Positions 16,334 through 26,824 are shown, counted from the stretch's first letter. The stretch: 64,000 nt of DNA from Micromonospora sp. NBC_01740 (GCF_035920365.1 NZ_CP109150.1:2046001-2110000), one strand, 5' to 3'. Made by a program: numbers and translations. The notes: generated by a model not told the origin, from the sequence alone.

Positions 16334-17890
16334 TCAGCCGTCCGCTCCGGGGCTGGCGGACGAGCCGTCCGGCGAGGCCGGCGCGTCCGACGCCGGTTGC
16401 CCGGAGGGCGTCACCGGCGTACCGGACCGCTCCGGCCCGGGGCTGCCCGTCGGCTTCGCCGCGCCGGCCGACGGCTTCGCCGGGGCCGACGGCGCGGGGC
16501 CGGGCGCGAAGTGGGCGAGCGCGTCGTCCCGCGAGAGCGTCGGCCCCGTGGGCACGAGGGCCAGCAGCGACGCGGGTACGGCCAGCGGGGCGACCCCCTC
16601 GTAGCCCAGCGCCGACATGGCGCCGACGCCGAGCGGGTAGCGGACGCCCTGGGCGCTGATCAGGTGGACGGTGGCGCCGGGGGCGGCCGTGCCGCTCTCG
16701 CCGGACCCGGGCGTGGCCTGCACGAGCACGCCCTTGCCGCCGGGCAGCAGCACGCCCTCGGCGGTGCGCACGCCGTCGCGCGCGCTCTGCCGCACGGGCA
16801 CCCCACCGGGCGCGGCCAGCTCCGCCGGCACCCGGTCGAAGACCTCCAGCGTGGTGGTGGGCGGCCCGCCGTCGGCGCCCGCCCGGTAGGTCGCGCAGAC
16901 CGCCGTCCGGCCCGCGGTGACCGGGTGCAGCGCGGGCAGGGCCTGCGGCATCCCGGCCTCCTCCGCCCGCTGGTCGGTCAGCAGCTTGCCGGCCTGCGCC
17001 GGGGTGATGTCGGTGACCTGGCCGCCGTCGCGCAGCAGCAGCAGCGCGCTGATCTCGCCGATCGCGGAGAGACCCTCCCGGGTGAGCACGTAGTGCTGAC
17101 CCGCCGCCCGGAAGACCTGACCGACCTTGGCCGGGCGCTCGGTCAGGGTGCTGGCCTCGTCCTCGCCGGCGATCGTCGGCTGCCGCATGACCGGCCCGGC
17201 CGGCACGGCGTTGAGCAGCTGCTGCCCCACGGGCAGGCGGGGCGCGTTGGCCATCCGCAGCGCGGCGAGCGCGGAGTCGCCGCCCGTCACCTGCAACCGC
17301 CGGTCGCCGGTGAGCAGGTGCCGCTGGCCGTCGGCCTCCACCAGCACGGCCCGGTCGCCGAGCGGCGCACCACCGGGCAGCGGGCGGTCGATCACCACCC
17401 GGGTGCCGGAGCGGCGGGGATCGGCCGGGTCCGGGACGTCGCAGACGGACCACGGCAGGCCCGTCAGGGACTTGCGGTCCGGCAGCGCGTCGGGGGCGCC
17501 GACGATGCCGACCGTACGACCCCGGGGCCGGTCCCGGATCGACGCCTGGGACATCGTGCGGACCTGCGGGGCCGGCTCGTTGATGATCAGTCGGGCCGAG
17601 GCGTAGTTGAGGGTGGGGTGCAGCTGCCCGTCGACGAAGACGTACGTCGCCCCGGTCTCCCGCTCGATCACCAGGGTGTTCGGCTCCAGCGGCGCCGTGT
17701 TGCCGGTGAACTGCCCGTACGCGCCGACGCCACCGAGCACCACGGCTGCGGCGATGACGCTGCCGAAGACCGCCATGCCGAGCCGCCGCATCGGCAGGTT
17801 GCTGGTCTCCGGGTCGCCCGACAGCAACGCCGAGACGATCCGGCGGGTGACGAAGCGGTACGCCTGCACCTGGTCGCGGCGGGTCCGCAT
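16334..17890 (-). CDS. eccB: Type VII secretion protein EccB
   Basis: The 518-residue protein begins MRTRRDQVQAYRFVTRRI, the conserved cytosolic N-terminus of EccB, followed by one membrane helix (about 38-60) and a large extracytoplasmic domain built from repeated beta/alpha units. Two Cys (in WSVCDVPDP and TAVCATY) could form the domain disulfide. EccB is part of the inner-membrane core with EccC, EccD and EccE. The last 60 residues are Pro/Ala/Ser-rich. The gene is divergent from eccE and heads a leftward unit that also includes two putative substrates. An ATPase function for EccB has been proposed for the family but has no visible Walker motif here. Confidence 0.95.
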   Translation of the reverse strand: MRTRRDQVQAYRFVTRRIVSALLSGDPETSNLPMRRLGMAVFGSVIAAAVVLGGVGAYGQFTGNTAPLEPNTLVIERETGATYVFVDGQLHPTLNYASARLIINEPAPQVRTMSQASIRDRPRGRTVGIVGAPDALPDRKSLTGLPWSVCDVPDPADPRRSGTRVVIDRPLPGGAPLGDRAVLVEADGQRHLLTGDRRLQVTGGDSALAALRMANAPRLPVGQQLLNAVPAGPVMRQPTIAGEDEASTLTERPAKVGQVFRAAGQHYVLTREGLSAIGEISALLLLRDGGQVTDITPAQAGKLLTDQRAEEAGMPQALPALHPVTAGRTAVCATYRAGADGGPPTTTLEVFDRVPAELAAPGGVPVRQSARDGVRTAEGVLLPGGKGVLVQATPGSGESGTAAPGATVHLISAQGVRYPLGVGAMSALGYEGVAPLAVPASLLALVPTGPTLSRDDALAHFAPGPAPSAPAKPSAGAAKPTGSPGPERSGTPVTPSGQPASDAPASPDGSSASPGADG

Positions 17891-18041
17891 GACTTACCTC
17901 CGGCGGGGGTGGGTCCGCGACGAGCAGGTCCGAGTCGGTGTCGCGGGCTTCCCTACGATAAGGGGCCGTCGACGGGTCACCGGGACCAGCGCCCGACCCG
18001 ATCCGGCGGACGCTCCGCCGTCCAGAAAGGGACTGTCAGCG

Positions 18042-19223
18042 ATGACGCAGGTTCAGGCGCCACCCGGTCGTCCGGCACCGCAGCCGTCCGGCGTCGCCCA
18101 GCGGCCGGTCGTCCCGGCCGACCGGCGCGGCCGTGGTCGGATCGGGCCCGTGGCCGTGGGGCAGCTCGTGGTGCTGGAACTCTGCGCCCTGGCCGTCTGG
18201 GCGGCGCTGGGCGGGCAGGTCTGGCTGGCCGCCACCGTCGGGGTGCTGTCGCTGGCGGTGGTGGGCGCGGTCTTCGCCCGCCGGGGTGGCCGCTGGTGGT
18301 ACGAGGACCTGCTGCTGCGCCGGCGGCTGCGGCGGCGTCGGGAGGCGGCCAGGAGCGCCGTCGCGGCGGGCGGCGGGACCGATCCGAGGCTGGCACCCCT
18401 GGCCCCGGAGCTGACTGTGACCGAGCTCACGGACCGCGGCACCCGCCTCGGCATCGGGCAGGACGCGCAGGGCTGGTTCGCGGCGGTGGCGTTGCAGGGC
18501 CACGCCGGGGCGCCCGCCGGATCGGTCGACGCGTCGGTGTTGGACCGGGCGCTGCGCGTGCTCGCCGACTTCACCGGCCCGGTCACCCGCACCCAGGTCG
18601 TCTCGCACACCCTGGTCTGGTACCCGGCGCCGGGGGCGCCACCCGCGGCCCACCGGACGGTCTGGCTGGCGCTGCGGCTCTCCGTACGGGACGCCCGCGT
18701 CGAGACCGTCAGCCGGGGCGGCGGCATGCCAGGCGTGCACCGCACGCTCTCCGCCGGCGTCGGCCGGCTGGGCAAGGCGTTGACCGCCGCCGGGCTCGCC
18801 CACCGCCCCCTCAGCCGCGACGAGCTGCGCGCGGCGGTCGTCTCGGCGGCCGGGCTTGACCTGGCGCCGGCGCCGCCGGCGGAGACCTGGACGGGGCTGC
18901 GCGGCGGCGGCTGGACCCAGCGTTGCCTGGTCCTGCGGCCCCGGGCCGACGCGCCGTTCGGCCCGCTGGTGGACGCGGTGACGGCCACGTCCGCCCCCTC
19001 GCACACCCTGGCCGTCGTGGTGCAGCCGGGCGGGCGCGTCGCCCCGCCGATGCTCCGGGTGGCGGCGCTCGACGACCACGTGGAGGCGCTGGTCAAGGCG
19101 GTACGGGAGGTGGCCCGCCGGTCCGGCGCCCCGGCCCGCCCCGTGGACGGCCAGCACGGCCCCGGCGTCTACGCCACCGCCCCGGCCGCCACCACGATCA
19201 CGACCCTGCACCCGACCGACTGA
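18042..19223 (+). CDS. eccE: Type VII secretion protein EccE
   Basis: The ATG at 18042 follows AAAGGGA. The 393-residue protein has a Pro-rich start, two adjacent membrane helices (about 42-62 and 65-86), an Arg-rich cytosolic linker, then a soluble domain of about 290 residues. This architecture, together with its location between eccB and eccD, matches EccE, the peripheral component of the ESX core complex. Sequence conservation in EccE is low, so identification rests on layout and context. It is divergent from eccB; TACGAT at 17954-17959 could be its -10 element. It ends 24 bases before the convergent eccD gene. Confidence 0.88.
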   Translation: MTQVQAPPGRPAPQPSGVAQRPVVPADRRGRGRIGPVAVGQLVVLELCALAVWAALGGQVWLAATVGVLSLAVVGAVFARRGGRWWYEDLLLRRRLRRRREAARSAVAAGGGTDPRLAPLAPELTVTELTDRGTRLGIGQDAQGWFAAVALQGHAGAPAGSVDASVLDRALRVLADFTGPVTRTQVVSHTLVWYPAPGAPPAAHRTVWLALRLSVRDARVETVSRGGGMPGVHRTLSAGVGRLGKALTAAGLAHRPLSRDELRAAVVSAAGLDLAPAPPAETWTGLRGGGWTQRCLVLRPRADAPFGPLVDAVTATSAPSHTLAVVVQPGGRVAPPMLRVAALDDHVEALVKAVREVARRSGAPARPVDGQHGPGVYATAPAATTITTLHPTD

Positions 19224-19246
19224 GGACCGGGGACGCCGAGCGCGGG

Positions 19247-20644
19247 TCAGGGGCGCAGGTTGACGATCCAGCCGTAGAGGCCGACGACCCAGAAGGCCAG
19301 CGGGACCAGCGCGATGATCAGCATGATCTCCACGATGTCGAGCAGCCGGCCCCAGACCGGGGAGATCCGCTTGCCGGCCACGGTGAGCCCGTAGATCAGG
19401 CTCACCACGGCCGCGAGCACCAGGCCGCCGAGGATCAGGCCGAGGCGTACCGCCGTCGAGCCGTTGCCGAACGTGGCGGCGGCGGTCAGGCCGAGCCCGG
19501 CCGTGCCGGCGAACAGCACCGGGGTGCGCTGGGCGCGGCCCAGGAACGGCCGGGCCCGCAGCAGCGACAGCAGGGCCAGCACGAGGCAGAGCAGCACCGC
19601 CGGCAGGCTGCCGTGCAGCGCGAGCACGACCTGGGCGCCGAGCACCAGCAGCGACACCGTCCAGAGCAGGCCCGTCAGGAACCCGTCGGCCCGCTCGCTG
19701 AGCTGGAGGACCTGCCGGCCGTCCACCGACTCGGTGTCGCTCTTCAGGTCGTCGGGGCCGGTCGGGATGGACGGCACCGGCAGCCGGGCCAGCCGGTACG
19801 CCGCCATCGGCAGCGCCGGCACCGCGCCGAACGCGACCGCGGCGACGACGGCCGCCGCGGCCGGCGCGTCGGTGTCGAAGGCGAGGCTGACCACTGCGCC
19901 GAGGCCGGTGCCCGCGCCGACCGCGACCGCGCCGAAGAAGAGCGGAAGCCGGTCGCCGACGGCCAGCGCGGCCACCGCCGCGCAGAGCACCACCGCCGTG
20001 GCGCCGAGGAGCACGTGCGGGGCGCCCAGCCCGGTCAGCGGGCGGTCGCCGGCGAGCAGCAGCAGGCCGCCGACGCCCGCGTACGCCAGGCCGACGACCC
20101 CCAGCACCGACCCGGTCGCGCTGTCGGCGGCGGCCCGGGACAGCACGGCCGCGGAGACCACCAGGGCGACCGCGACGACCAGCGCGGCCAGCGCGCCCGG
20201 CAGGTGCGGCGGCCCGGTGAACAGCGCCGCCACCGCGCCGGCGCCGAGCGCAGCGGCGGCGAAGAGCACCGCGAAGGAACGGGTGGTGCCGACCTGCCAG
20301 GCGCCCGGGCGCTGGTTGGTGGCGGTGGCCACGGCGTCGACCACGTCGTCGAAGACGATCTCCGGCGCGGTGGCCGACCGGGGGTTGAAGTAGAGCACCT
20401 CGCCGTCGCGGACGCCGAGCTGCGTGGCGGTCCGGCCGCCGTCCAGCGGCTGGCCGCCCAGCCGGGCCAGGCTCCAGCCGCCGTGCCGCACCCCCTCGTC
20501 GGCCAGGTCCTCACCCGCGTAACGGAGCAGGGTCGGCAGCAGGTCGGCGAGCGGTACGTCCGACGGCAGCGCGAGGTCCATCCGGGTACGGGGCGCCACG
20601 ATGGTGATCCGGCTCAGGCCGCCGGTCGCCGTCTTCGTCGCCAC
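19247..20644 (-). CDS. eccD: Type VII secretion integral membrane protein EccD
   Basis: The GTG at 20644 follows GGAGGCCACT. Residues 1-90 form the ubiquitin-like (YukD) cytosolic domain, including the segment DGEVLYFNP; from about residue 115 to the end there are eleven hydrophobic helices, as expected for EccD, which dimerises to form the central membrane vestibule of each ESX protomer. Length (465 residues) is normal. It is transcribed leftward and is convergent with eccE and divergent from eccC, so the four core components lie in three transcription units. Confidence 0.94.
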   Translation of the reverse strand: MATKTATGGLSRITIVAPRTRMDLALPSDVPLADLLPTLLRYAGEDLADEGVRHGGWSLARLGGQPLDGGRTATQLGVRDGEVLYFNPRSATAPEIVFDDVVDAVATATNQRPGAWQVGTTRSFAVLFAAAALGAGAVAALFTGPPHLPGALAALVVAVALVVSAAVLSRAAADSATGSVLGVVGLAYAGVGGLLLLAGDRPLTGLGAPHVLLGATAVVLCAAVAALAVGDRLPLFFGAVAVGAGTGLGAVVSLAFDTDAPAAAAVVAAVAFGAVPALPMAAYRLARLPVPSIPTGPDDLKSDTESVDGRQVLQLSERADGFLTGLLWTVSLLVLGAQVVLALHGSLPAVLLCLVLALLSLLRARPFLGRAQRTPVLFAGTAGLGLTAAATFGNGSTAVRLGLILGGLVLAAVVSLIYGLTVAGKRISPVWGRLLDIVEIMLIIALVPLAFWVVGLYGWIVNLRP

Positions 20645-20703
20645 AGTGGCCTCCTCGCGCTCTCTACGATCACCCCTGGCCGGCGGCGCCGACGCACGGG
20701 TTC

Positions 20704-20731
20704 CTGACGCCCACGGGAGATTACCTACGAT
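20704..20731 (+). promoter_or_regulatory. Candidate promoter for eccC
   Basis: CTGACG (20704-20709), 16 bases, then TACGAT (20726-20731), about 80 bases before the eccC start. The same TACGAT hexamer occurs upstream of eccE (17954-17959). The -35 half is poor, so this remains a weak prediction. Confidence 0.3.
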
Positions 20732-20812
20732 GGCGGGCACGTACGATGCCCACCCGACGACTCCGGTCGCTCGCCGAACTTCATCAGGGCCGCTTCTGGG
20801 GAGGAGACAGCC

Positions 20813-23800
20813 GTGAGCACGGTGGTGTTCCGCCGGCTCCCGCGTCAGCCGGGGCCTGCGCTGCCGCGAGGCGAGGTGCTGCTGGAGTCGCCTCCGGAGC
20901 TGCCCGAGCCCACCCCACGCGGGATGGGGCAGCTGCTGATGATCCTGCCGATGGTCTGCGGCGTGGGCGCCATGGCGTTCCTCTACGCCGGCCGGGGCGG
21001 CGGCACGATGACCTACATCGCCGGCGGCCTCTTCGGTGTCTCGATGCTGGGCATGGCGATCGGGTCGCTGAGCAACGGCAACAACGACAAGGCCGAGCTC
21101 AACGCCGACCGGCGCGACTACATGCGCTACCTGGCCCAGATGCGCAAGCGCACCCGGCGCGCCGCCGAGCAGCAGCGGGCGGCGATGGCCTGGCGGCACC
21201 CGGAGCCCGACGCGCTCTGGTCGATCGCCGCCTCCCGGCGGCTGTGGGAGCGGCGGATCACCGAGGACGACTTCGGCGAGACCCGGATCGCCACCGGGCC
21301 GCAGCGCCTGGCCGTGGAGATCGTCCCGCCGGAGACCAAGCCGGTCGAGGACCTGGAGCCGATGAGCGCCATCGCGCTGCGGCGCTTCGTCCGCGCCCAC
21401 TCGAGCGTGCCGGACCTGCCGACCGCGCTCTCCGTACGGGCGTTCAGCCGGGTGGTCCTGCGCGGCGACCGGGAGCCGGTGCTCGACCTGACGCGGGCGG
21501 CGCTCGGCCAGCTCGCCACCTTCCACGCCCCGGACGACATGGTCGTCGCGATCGTCGCCGCGCCCGACCGGCAGCCGTCCTGGGACTGGGTGAAGTGGCT
21601 GCCGCACAACCACCACAGCGCCCGGACCGACGCGGCGGGCGCCCGCCGGATGGTCTTCGCGAGCCTCGCCGAGGCCGAGGAGGCGCTCGCCGGCGAGCTG
21701 GCCGGCCGGCCCCGGTTCGCGCCGGAGGCGAAGCCGCTGACCAGCGCGGCGCACCTCGTGGTGGTCATCGACGGCGGCGAGGTCTCGGCGGCCTGCCAGC
21801 TCATGGGGCCGGGGCTGCTCGGCGCGACCGTGATCGACCTCTCCGGCACCGTGCCCCGGGACGCCGGGCGCTGGCTGCTCTGCCTCGACGTGGGCGACGG
21901 CAGCTCCCTCGAACTGGTCCGCGGCACCTCCTCGTCGCGGCTCGGCCGGCCGGACCGGCTCACCGAGTCCGCCGCCGAGGGGCTGGCCCGGCAGATCGCC
22001 CCGTACCGGCTGTCGCAGCAGCAGACCACGTCGGAGGAGCCCCTGGCGAAGAGCATGGAGCTGCCGGACCTGCTCGGCGTCGGCGACGCCGCCGCGGTCG
22101 ACGTGCAGCAGACCTGGCGCCCGCGCAGCCACCGCGACCGGCTGCGCATCCCGCTCGGCGTCGGGCCGGACGGCAACGTGGTCGAGCTGGACTTCAAGGA
22201 GTCCGCGCACGAGGGCATGGGCCCGCACGGCCTGATCATCGGCGCGACCGGCTCCGGCAAGAGCGAGCTGCTGCGCACGATCGTCGGCGCGCTGGCCGTG
22301 ACGCACTCCTCCGAGGAGCTCAACTTCGTCCTGGTCGACTTCAAGGGCGGCGCCACCTTCGCCTCGCTGGACGCGCTGCCGCACACCAGCGCCGTGATCA
22401 CCAACCTGGCCGACGAGCTGCCGCTGGTCGACCGCATGAAGGACGCGCTGGCCGGCGAGATGACCCGCCGCCAGGAGGTGCTGCGGGCCGCCGGCAACTA
22501 CGTCTCCCGCTACGACTACGAGAAGGCCCGCGCGGCCGGCGAGCCGCTGGACCCGATGCCCAGCCTGCTCATCATCTGCGACGAGTTCAGCGAACTGCTC
22601 GCCGCGAAGCCCGACTTCATCGACCTCTTCGTGATGATCGGCCGGCTGGGCCGGTCGCTCGGCGTGCACCTGCTGCTGGCCAGCCAGCGGCTGGAGGAGG
22701 GCAAGCTGCGCGGCCTCGACACCCACCTGTCGTACCGGATCGGTCTGCGTACCTTCTCGGCGGTGGAGAGCCGGATCGTGCTCGGCGTGCCCGACGCGTA
22801 CGAGCTGCCCAACGCCCCCGGCCACGGCTACCTGAAGACCGACACCAGCACCATGCTGCGGTTCCGGGCCGCGTACGTGTCCGGGCCGTACCGGGCCCCG
22901 GGGCAGGCCGCCGCGTCGTCGCGGGCGCTGGTGCAGCGCCGGATCGTCCGGTACGGGGTGGACTTCGTACCGGTGCAGAACCCGACCCTGCCGGTGCCGG
23001 ACGCGCCCGAGCCGGAGCAGCCCGCCGACGGCAAGGCCGTGGCGATGCTGGACGTGCTGATCGACCGGCTGAAGGGGCGGGGTCGCCCGGCGCACCAGGT
23101 CTGGCTGCCGCCGCTGGCGGAGCCGCCGGGCCTGGGCGAGCTGCTGCCGCCGCTGAGCGTCGACCCGAGGTACGGCCTCTGCACCGCCTCGTGGCGTGGT
23201 CGCGGGCGGCTGGCCGCTCCGGTGGGCATCGTGGACCGGCCGTACGAGCAACGCCGTGACCCGATGCTCGTGGACCTGGCCGGCGCGGGCGGCAACGTGG
23301 TGATCGTCGGCGCCTCGCTCAGCGGCAAGAGCACGATGCTGCGCTCCATGCTCGCCTCGCTCGCGCTCACCCACACCCCACGCGAGGTGCAGTTCTTCTG
23401 CCTGGACTTCGGTGGCGGCGCGCTGCGCAGCCTGGACGGGCTGCCGCACACGGCCGGCGTGGCCGGGCGGCGGGACACCGAGGCGGTACGCCGTACGGTG
23501 GCCGAGGTGGTGGCCGTCCTGGACGAGCGGGAGAACCGGTTCGCCCAGCACGGCATCGACTCGGTGGCGAGCTACCGCCGCCGCCGGGCGGCCGGGGAGT
23601 TCGCCGACGACCCGTTCGGCGACGTCTTCCTCGTCGTCGACGGCTGGAACACCCTGCGCCAGGAGTACGAGGAGCTGGAGCAGACGATCACCACCCTGGC
23701 CAACCGTGGCCTGGGCTTCGGCGTGCACGTGGTGCTGACCGCCGTGCGGTGGGCGGAGATCCGGATCAACATGCGGGACCTGCTCGGCACGAAGCTGGAG

Positions 23801-24775
23801 CTGCGTCTCGGTGACGCCAACGAGTCGGAGATCGACCGGCGGGCGGCGGCGAACGTCCCGACCGGCTCGCCCGGCCGGGGTCTGACCCGCGACAAGCTGC
23901 ACTTCCTGACCGCCATCTCCCGGATCGACGGCCGGCGCGACATCGACGACCTGACCGAGGCGTCCATCGCCCTGTCCCGGCACGTCGCGGAGGCCTGGAA
24001 GGGCCAGCCGGCGCCGAAGGTACGGCTGCTGCCGCGCAGGCTGCCCCTCAGCGAGCTGGCCCGGGTCGTGGACCGCTCGGCGCCGGGCCTGCCGATCGGC
24101 GTCAACGAGTCGGCGCTGGCCCCGGTCTACCTGGACCTCGCCAACGAGCCGCACCTGACGGTCTTCGGCGACGCCGAGTGCGGCAAGACCAACCTGCTGC
24201 GGCTGATCGCGCGGGGCATCACGGAGCGGTACACGCCGGCGCAGGCCCGGCTGGTCATCGCCGACTACCGGCGCGGGCTGCTCGGTGCGGTCGAGGGTGA
24301 CCACCTGCTCGACTACGCGCCGTCGAACCAGGTGTTCGCGCAGGGGCTCGCCTCGATCCGCAGCGCGCTGTCCAACCGGCTGCCCGGCCCGGACGTCACC
24401 ACCGCGCAGCTGCGCGACCGCAGCTGGTGGAAGGGGCCGGACCTCTACATCCTGGTCGACGACTACGACCTGGTCGCCTCGGGCGGGAACAATCCGCTCA
24501 GCGCCCTGCACGAGCTGCTGCCCCAGGCCCGCGACATCGGCCTGCACCTGATCGTCACCCGGCGCGCGGGTGGTGTGGCCCGGGCGCTCTACGAGCCGGT
24601 CCTGCAACGCCTGCGCGAGCTGGACCAGCCCGGCCTGCTGATGTCCGGCAACCGGGAGGAGGGCGCGGTCTTCGGCACGCTGCGGCCGAGCCCGCAACCG
24701 CCCGGCCGGGGCACCCTGGTGCGCCGCCGCGACGGCCAGCAGCTCATCCAGACGGCCTGGTCGGAGCCGGCCTGA
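20813..24775 (+). CDS. eccC: Type VII secretion ATPase EccC (single-chain, three ATPase domains)
   Basis: The GTG at 20813 follows GGGGAGGAGACAG. The 1320-residue protein has two membrane helices near 40-85, then three FtsK/SpoIIIE-type ATPase domains. Domain 1 has Walker A GATGSGKS at 477-484 and Walker B ending Asp590-Glu591. Domain 2 has GASLSGKS at 833-840 but its Walker B (FLVVDGW) has Gly after the Asp. Domain 3 has GDAECGKT at 1119-1126 and Walker B LVDDY. EccC recognises C-terminal tags of Esx substrates and powers export. The fused form corresponds to EccCa plus EccCb of ESX-1. It leads a rightward run that includes the Esx pair. Confidence 0.96.
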   Translation: MSTVVFRRLPRQPGPALPRGEVLLESPPELPEPTPRGMGQLLMILPMVCGVGAMAFLYAGRGGGTMTYIAGGLFGVSMLGMAIGSLSNGNNDKAELNADRRDYMRYLAQMRKRTRRAAEQQRAAMAWRHPEPDALWSIAASRRLWERRITEDDFGETRIATGPQRLAVEIVPPETKPVEDLEPMSAIALRRFVRAHSSVPDLPTALSVRAFSRVVLRGDREPVLDLTRAALGQLATFHAPDDMVVAIVAAPDRQPSWDWVKWLPHNHHSARTDAAGARRMVFASLAEAEEALAGELAGRPRFAPEAKPLTSAAHLVVVIDGGEVSAACQLMGPGLLGATVIDLSGTVPRDAGRWLLCLDVGDGSSLELVRGTSSSRLGRPDRLTESAAEGLARQIAPYRLSQQQTTSEEPLAKSMELPDLLGVGDAAAVDVQQTWRPRSHRDRLRIPLGVGPDGNVVELDFKESAHEGMGPHGLIIGATGSGKSELLRTIVGALAVTHSSEELNFVLVDFKGGATFASLDALPHTSAVITNLADELPLVDRMKDALAGEMTRRQEVLRAAGNYVSRYDYEKARAAGEPLDPMPSLLIICDEFSELLAAKPDFIDLFVMIGRLGRSLGVHLLLASQRLEEGKLRGLDTHLSYRIGLRTFSAVESRIVLGVPDAYELPNAPGHGYLKTDTSTMLRFRAAYVSGPYRAPGQAAASSRALVQRRIVRYGVDFVPVQNPTLPVPDAPEPEQPADGKAVAMLDVLIDRLKGRGRPAHQVWLPPLAEPPGLGELLPPLSVDPRYGLCTASWRGRGRLAAPVGIVDRPYEQRRDPMLVDLAGAGGNVVIVGASLSGKSTMLRSMLASLALTHTPREVQFFCLDFGGGALRSLDGLPHTAGVAGRRDTEAVRRTVAEVVAVLDERENRFAQHGIDSVASYRRRRAAGEFADDPFGDVFLVVDGWNTLRQEYEELEQTITTLANRGLGFGVHVVLTAVRWAEIRINMRDLLGTKLELRLGDANESEIDRRAAANVPTGSPGRGLTRDKLHFLTAISRIDGRRDIDDLTEASIALSRHVAEAWKGQPAPKVRLLPRRLPLSELARVVDRSAPGLPIGVNESALAPVYLDLANEPHLTVFGDAECGKTNLLRLIARGITERYTPAQARLVIADYRRGLLGAVEGDHLLDYAPSNQVFAQGLASIRSALSNRLPGPDVTTAQLRDRSWWKGPDLYILVDDYDLVASGGNNPLSALHELLPQARDIGLHLIVTRRAGGVARALYEPVLQRLRELDQPGLLMSGNREEGAVFGTLRPSPQPPGRGTLVRRRDGQQLIQTAWSEPA

Positions 24776-24871
24776 GGGGCGCCCACCGATGCGGCGGTCG
24801 GCGGGACCGCCCCGGTGTGACGGCATCCGGTAACCTGCGGCACGAGCGTCGCAGCCGACGAGAGGACCGTT

Positions 24872-25294
24872 TTGAGCACATCGTGGACGCCCGGCGGCAT
24901 GGGCGGGGCCGGCCTGGAGGGCATCCTGCGTCAGGCGCAGGAGCAGCAGCGCCGGCTCGCGGACTTCCAGCGGCAGCGCGCCGAGCTGCGGATCGTCGGG
25001 GAGAGCCCGGACGGCCTGGTCCAGGTCACCGTCGACGGCGACATGAAGGTCGGCGACATCCAGATCGACGCCCGGGCGATGCGGCTGGACAGCTTCAGCC
25101 TGGCCGAGTCGCTCCAGGCCGCCATCGACGCCGCCTACGACGCGCACGCCGAGCGGCAGCGCGAGCTGCTGGAGGAGATGCTCGGCGGTGCCGACCTGGT
25201 CCGGCGGGCCGAGGCGGGCAAGGTCACCCCCGAGGAGTGGTTCCAGCAGTTCGGGGTGGATCTCAACGACCCGCTGCGCCGGCTGCGCGGCTGA
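24872..25294 (+). CDS. YbaB/EbfC-like protein in the ESX locus
   Basis: A TTG start with GAGAGGACCG upstream gives 140 residues. The core from about 15 to 100 has the YbaB/EbfC layout: a long helix rich in Gln/Arg, a two-stranded part containing LVQVTVDGDMKVGDI and a second long helix ending RQRELLEEML. Family members bind DNA as dimers; versions coded in ESX loci (EspL-like) instead help stabilise substrates. The context 97 bases after eccC favours an ESX accessory role, but DNA binding cannot be ruled out. The C-terminal 35 residues (EEWFQQFGVDLNDPLRRL) are not part of classical YbaB. Confidence 0.78.
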   Translation: MSTSWTPGGMGGAGLEGILRQAQEQQRRLADFQRQRAELRIVGESPDGLVQVTVDGDMKVGDIQIDARAMRLDSFSLAESLQAAIDAAYDAHAERQRELLEEMLGGADLVRRAEAGKVTPEEWFQQFGVDLNDPLRRLRG

Positions 25295-25310
25295 CGAGAG
25301 GGAGGGTCCC

Positions 25311-25604
25311 GTGGCCAACGTCGTCGACGTCGACGCCATCCGCAAGGCCGGGCAGAAGCTCGCGGCCGCCGACGGCCCGATGGCCTACCTGCGCAACGCG
25401 CAGCGGGCACTGGAGGGCGTCAAGCTGTCGGGCATGTCCATGACACTGCTCGGCCTGTCCGCCGTCAGCGCGCACAACGATGCCGTCGACGGTCACCTCG
25501 ACAACCTGCGCACCGGCGTCGAGCACCTGGAGAGGGCCGCCGCCAACCTCGAACAGAGCGCGCTCAACTGGGAGAAGTCGGACCAGCCCTGGGTGGTCAA
25601 GTGA
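25311..25604 (+). CDS. EspC-like small ESX-associated protein
   Basis: The GTG at 25311 follows GGGAGGGTCCC and lies 17 bases after the YbaB-like stop. The 97-residue protein is helical, with a turn near SGMSMTLLG and a second helix from about 53 to 87 (ending ANLEQSALNW). It ends the helix with WEKSDQPW (Trp87, Asp91), which lines up with the YxxxD/E export motif of EspC-type proteins if Trp replaces Tyr. No WxG turn is present. It is inferred to be a secreted or chaperoned partner in the rightward ESX operon. Confidence 0.68.
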   Translation: MANVVDVDAIRKAGQKLAAADGPMAYLRNAQRALEGVKLSGMSMTLLGLSAVSAHNDAVDGHLDNLRTGVEHLERAAANLEQSALNWEKSDQPWVVK

Positions 25605-25635
25605 CCTCGCGGGTGCGGGACGCAGGGAGGGCTCG

Positions 25636-26364
25636 ATGCCGGAGATCCTGATCGCGAATTCCTCGGGCTCGGTGGTGGGGACGCACAGCGTCGCCGCGCA
25701 GACCGCGCCGGTCCGCTCGCTGGCCGGGGCGGCCCGGGCCAACTGGGTGTGGCTGGTCGGCGCCGCCTTCCTGACCGCCGCCATCATCCACCTCGAGACG
25801 TTCGACAACGACGAGGTCAACCAGTCCATCAAGGAGTGGGGCGACGCGGCCCGCTTCCTGGGCGGCGACCAGTTCGGCGCGGCGCTGGAGAGCGTGATCC
25901 CGTCCAGCGAGGAGTGGGACTTCGACGACCGGGACGCGTTCGACGCCTTCGTGCAGAAGCTGAACGCCGAGATCGGGGCGCTCGCGGAGGCGCTCAACGC
26001 CAACAAGGACGCGCTGACCGCCGTCCGCGACCACTTCAACGCCTCGATCGACGCCCTGGTCGGCGCGCTGGTGCCGATCCTCATCGCGGTCATCGCGGCC
26101 GTGGCCCTCCAGGCGTTCCCCGCGACCGCGCCGCTGGCGCAGGCGATCGGGGTGGCCGGCCTCACCGCCACCGCGGCGATCCTCGGGCTCATCTTCACGG
26201 ACATCGGCGCGCTGTTCTCCACGGTGGCGTCGGCGTTCCGCGGTAACAGTCAGTACAACTTCGTCTCGGACTCGCGCCCGGGCTGGGCGACCGGCGACGC
26301 CGACCCCGACATCCAGGACATCCAGATCGACTGGGTGCAGGACCCGGGCTTCTACCGGGCCTGA
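25636..26364 (+). CDS. ESX-locus membrane protein of unknown function
   Basis: The ATG at 25636 follows GGGAGGGCTCG. The 242-residue protein has a polar N-terminus (1-34), a weak hydrophobic stretch at about 35-50, an acidic helical middle part (to about 130), and two strong membrane helices at about 136-160 and 165-190. The C-terminal 45 residues are polar and acidic with several Trp/Asp. No known domain is recognised. Position between the EspC-like gene and the Esx pair, with short gaps, suggests a function tied to this secretion system, perhaps as a substrate that inserts in membranes or an anchor. Confidence 0.7.
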   Translation: MPEILIANSSGSVVGTHSVAAQTAPVRSLAGAARANWVWLVGAAFLTAAIIHLETFDNDEVNQSIKEWGDAARFLGGDQFGAALESVIPSSEEWDFDDRDAFDAFVQKLNAEIGALAEALNANKDALTAVRDHFNASIDALVGALVPILIAVIAAVALQAFPATAPLAQAIGVAGLTATAAILGLIFTDIGALFSTVASAFRGNSQYNFVSDSRPGWATGDADPDIQDIQIDWVQDPGFYRA

Positions 26365-26392
26365 CCGACCGGGCCGAGAGGTGGGGGCCACC

Positions 26393-26653
26393 GTGTGGCA
26401 GAGCATGTTGTTCGGGTACGCGCTGGTGACCATCCCGGTCTTCATCGTCCTGGGGCTGGTCGCGCAGCTCACCCGGTCGCGCCTGGCCCGCAGGGCGATG
26501 GAACTCGTCCTGCTCAGCGGGGTGGCAGCATTCGCGGTGGCCCTCGGCACCCTCGCCGACGACGCGGTGCAGTGGCTGCTCGCATCGATGCTCGCCCTGA
26601 CCTTCGTGGTCGGGGTGGTGCTGCACGTGCGCTCGTACTCCCGCTCCGGATAG
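26393..26653 (+). CDS. Small membrane protein in the ESX locus (86 aa)
   Basis: The GTG at 26393 is favoured because GGGGG precedes it by five bases; an earlier in-frame GTG at 26381 would add four residues with no room for a ribosome site. The product has three hydrophobic segments (about 5-25, 36-55 and 58-78) and short loops, ending in a basic tail. No family is recognised. It follows the 242-aa membrane protein by 28 bases and is likely in the same operon. Confidence 0.62.
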   Translation: MWQSMLFGYALVTIPVFIVLGLVAQLTRSRLARRAMELVLLSGVAAFAVALGTLADDAVQWLLASMLALTFVVGVVLHVRSYSRSG

Positions 26654-26824
26654 GTGCGAGGGGCCGCTCCGGCGGCGGTCGGGCAACCCACTCGGGGCAG
26701 GGCTGCGGGGCATGGACACCGTCCGCTACGGTCTTGACTGAGTGTCCGTCGGTGGGGTGATTGCCTTGCGGCGGGGGAGGACGCGGCGACTGCGCCGCCA
26801 CAAGAAGACGGAAGGGTGTGAAGC

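Noticed and set aside
20645..25345. Continuous minus-strand frame upstream of eccD, antisense to eccC
   Set aside because: Translation opposite eccC has no recognisable domain and eccD has a good GTG start with GGAGG at 20644; the extension is a GC artefact.
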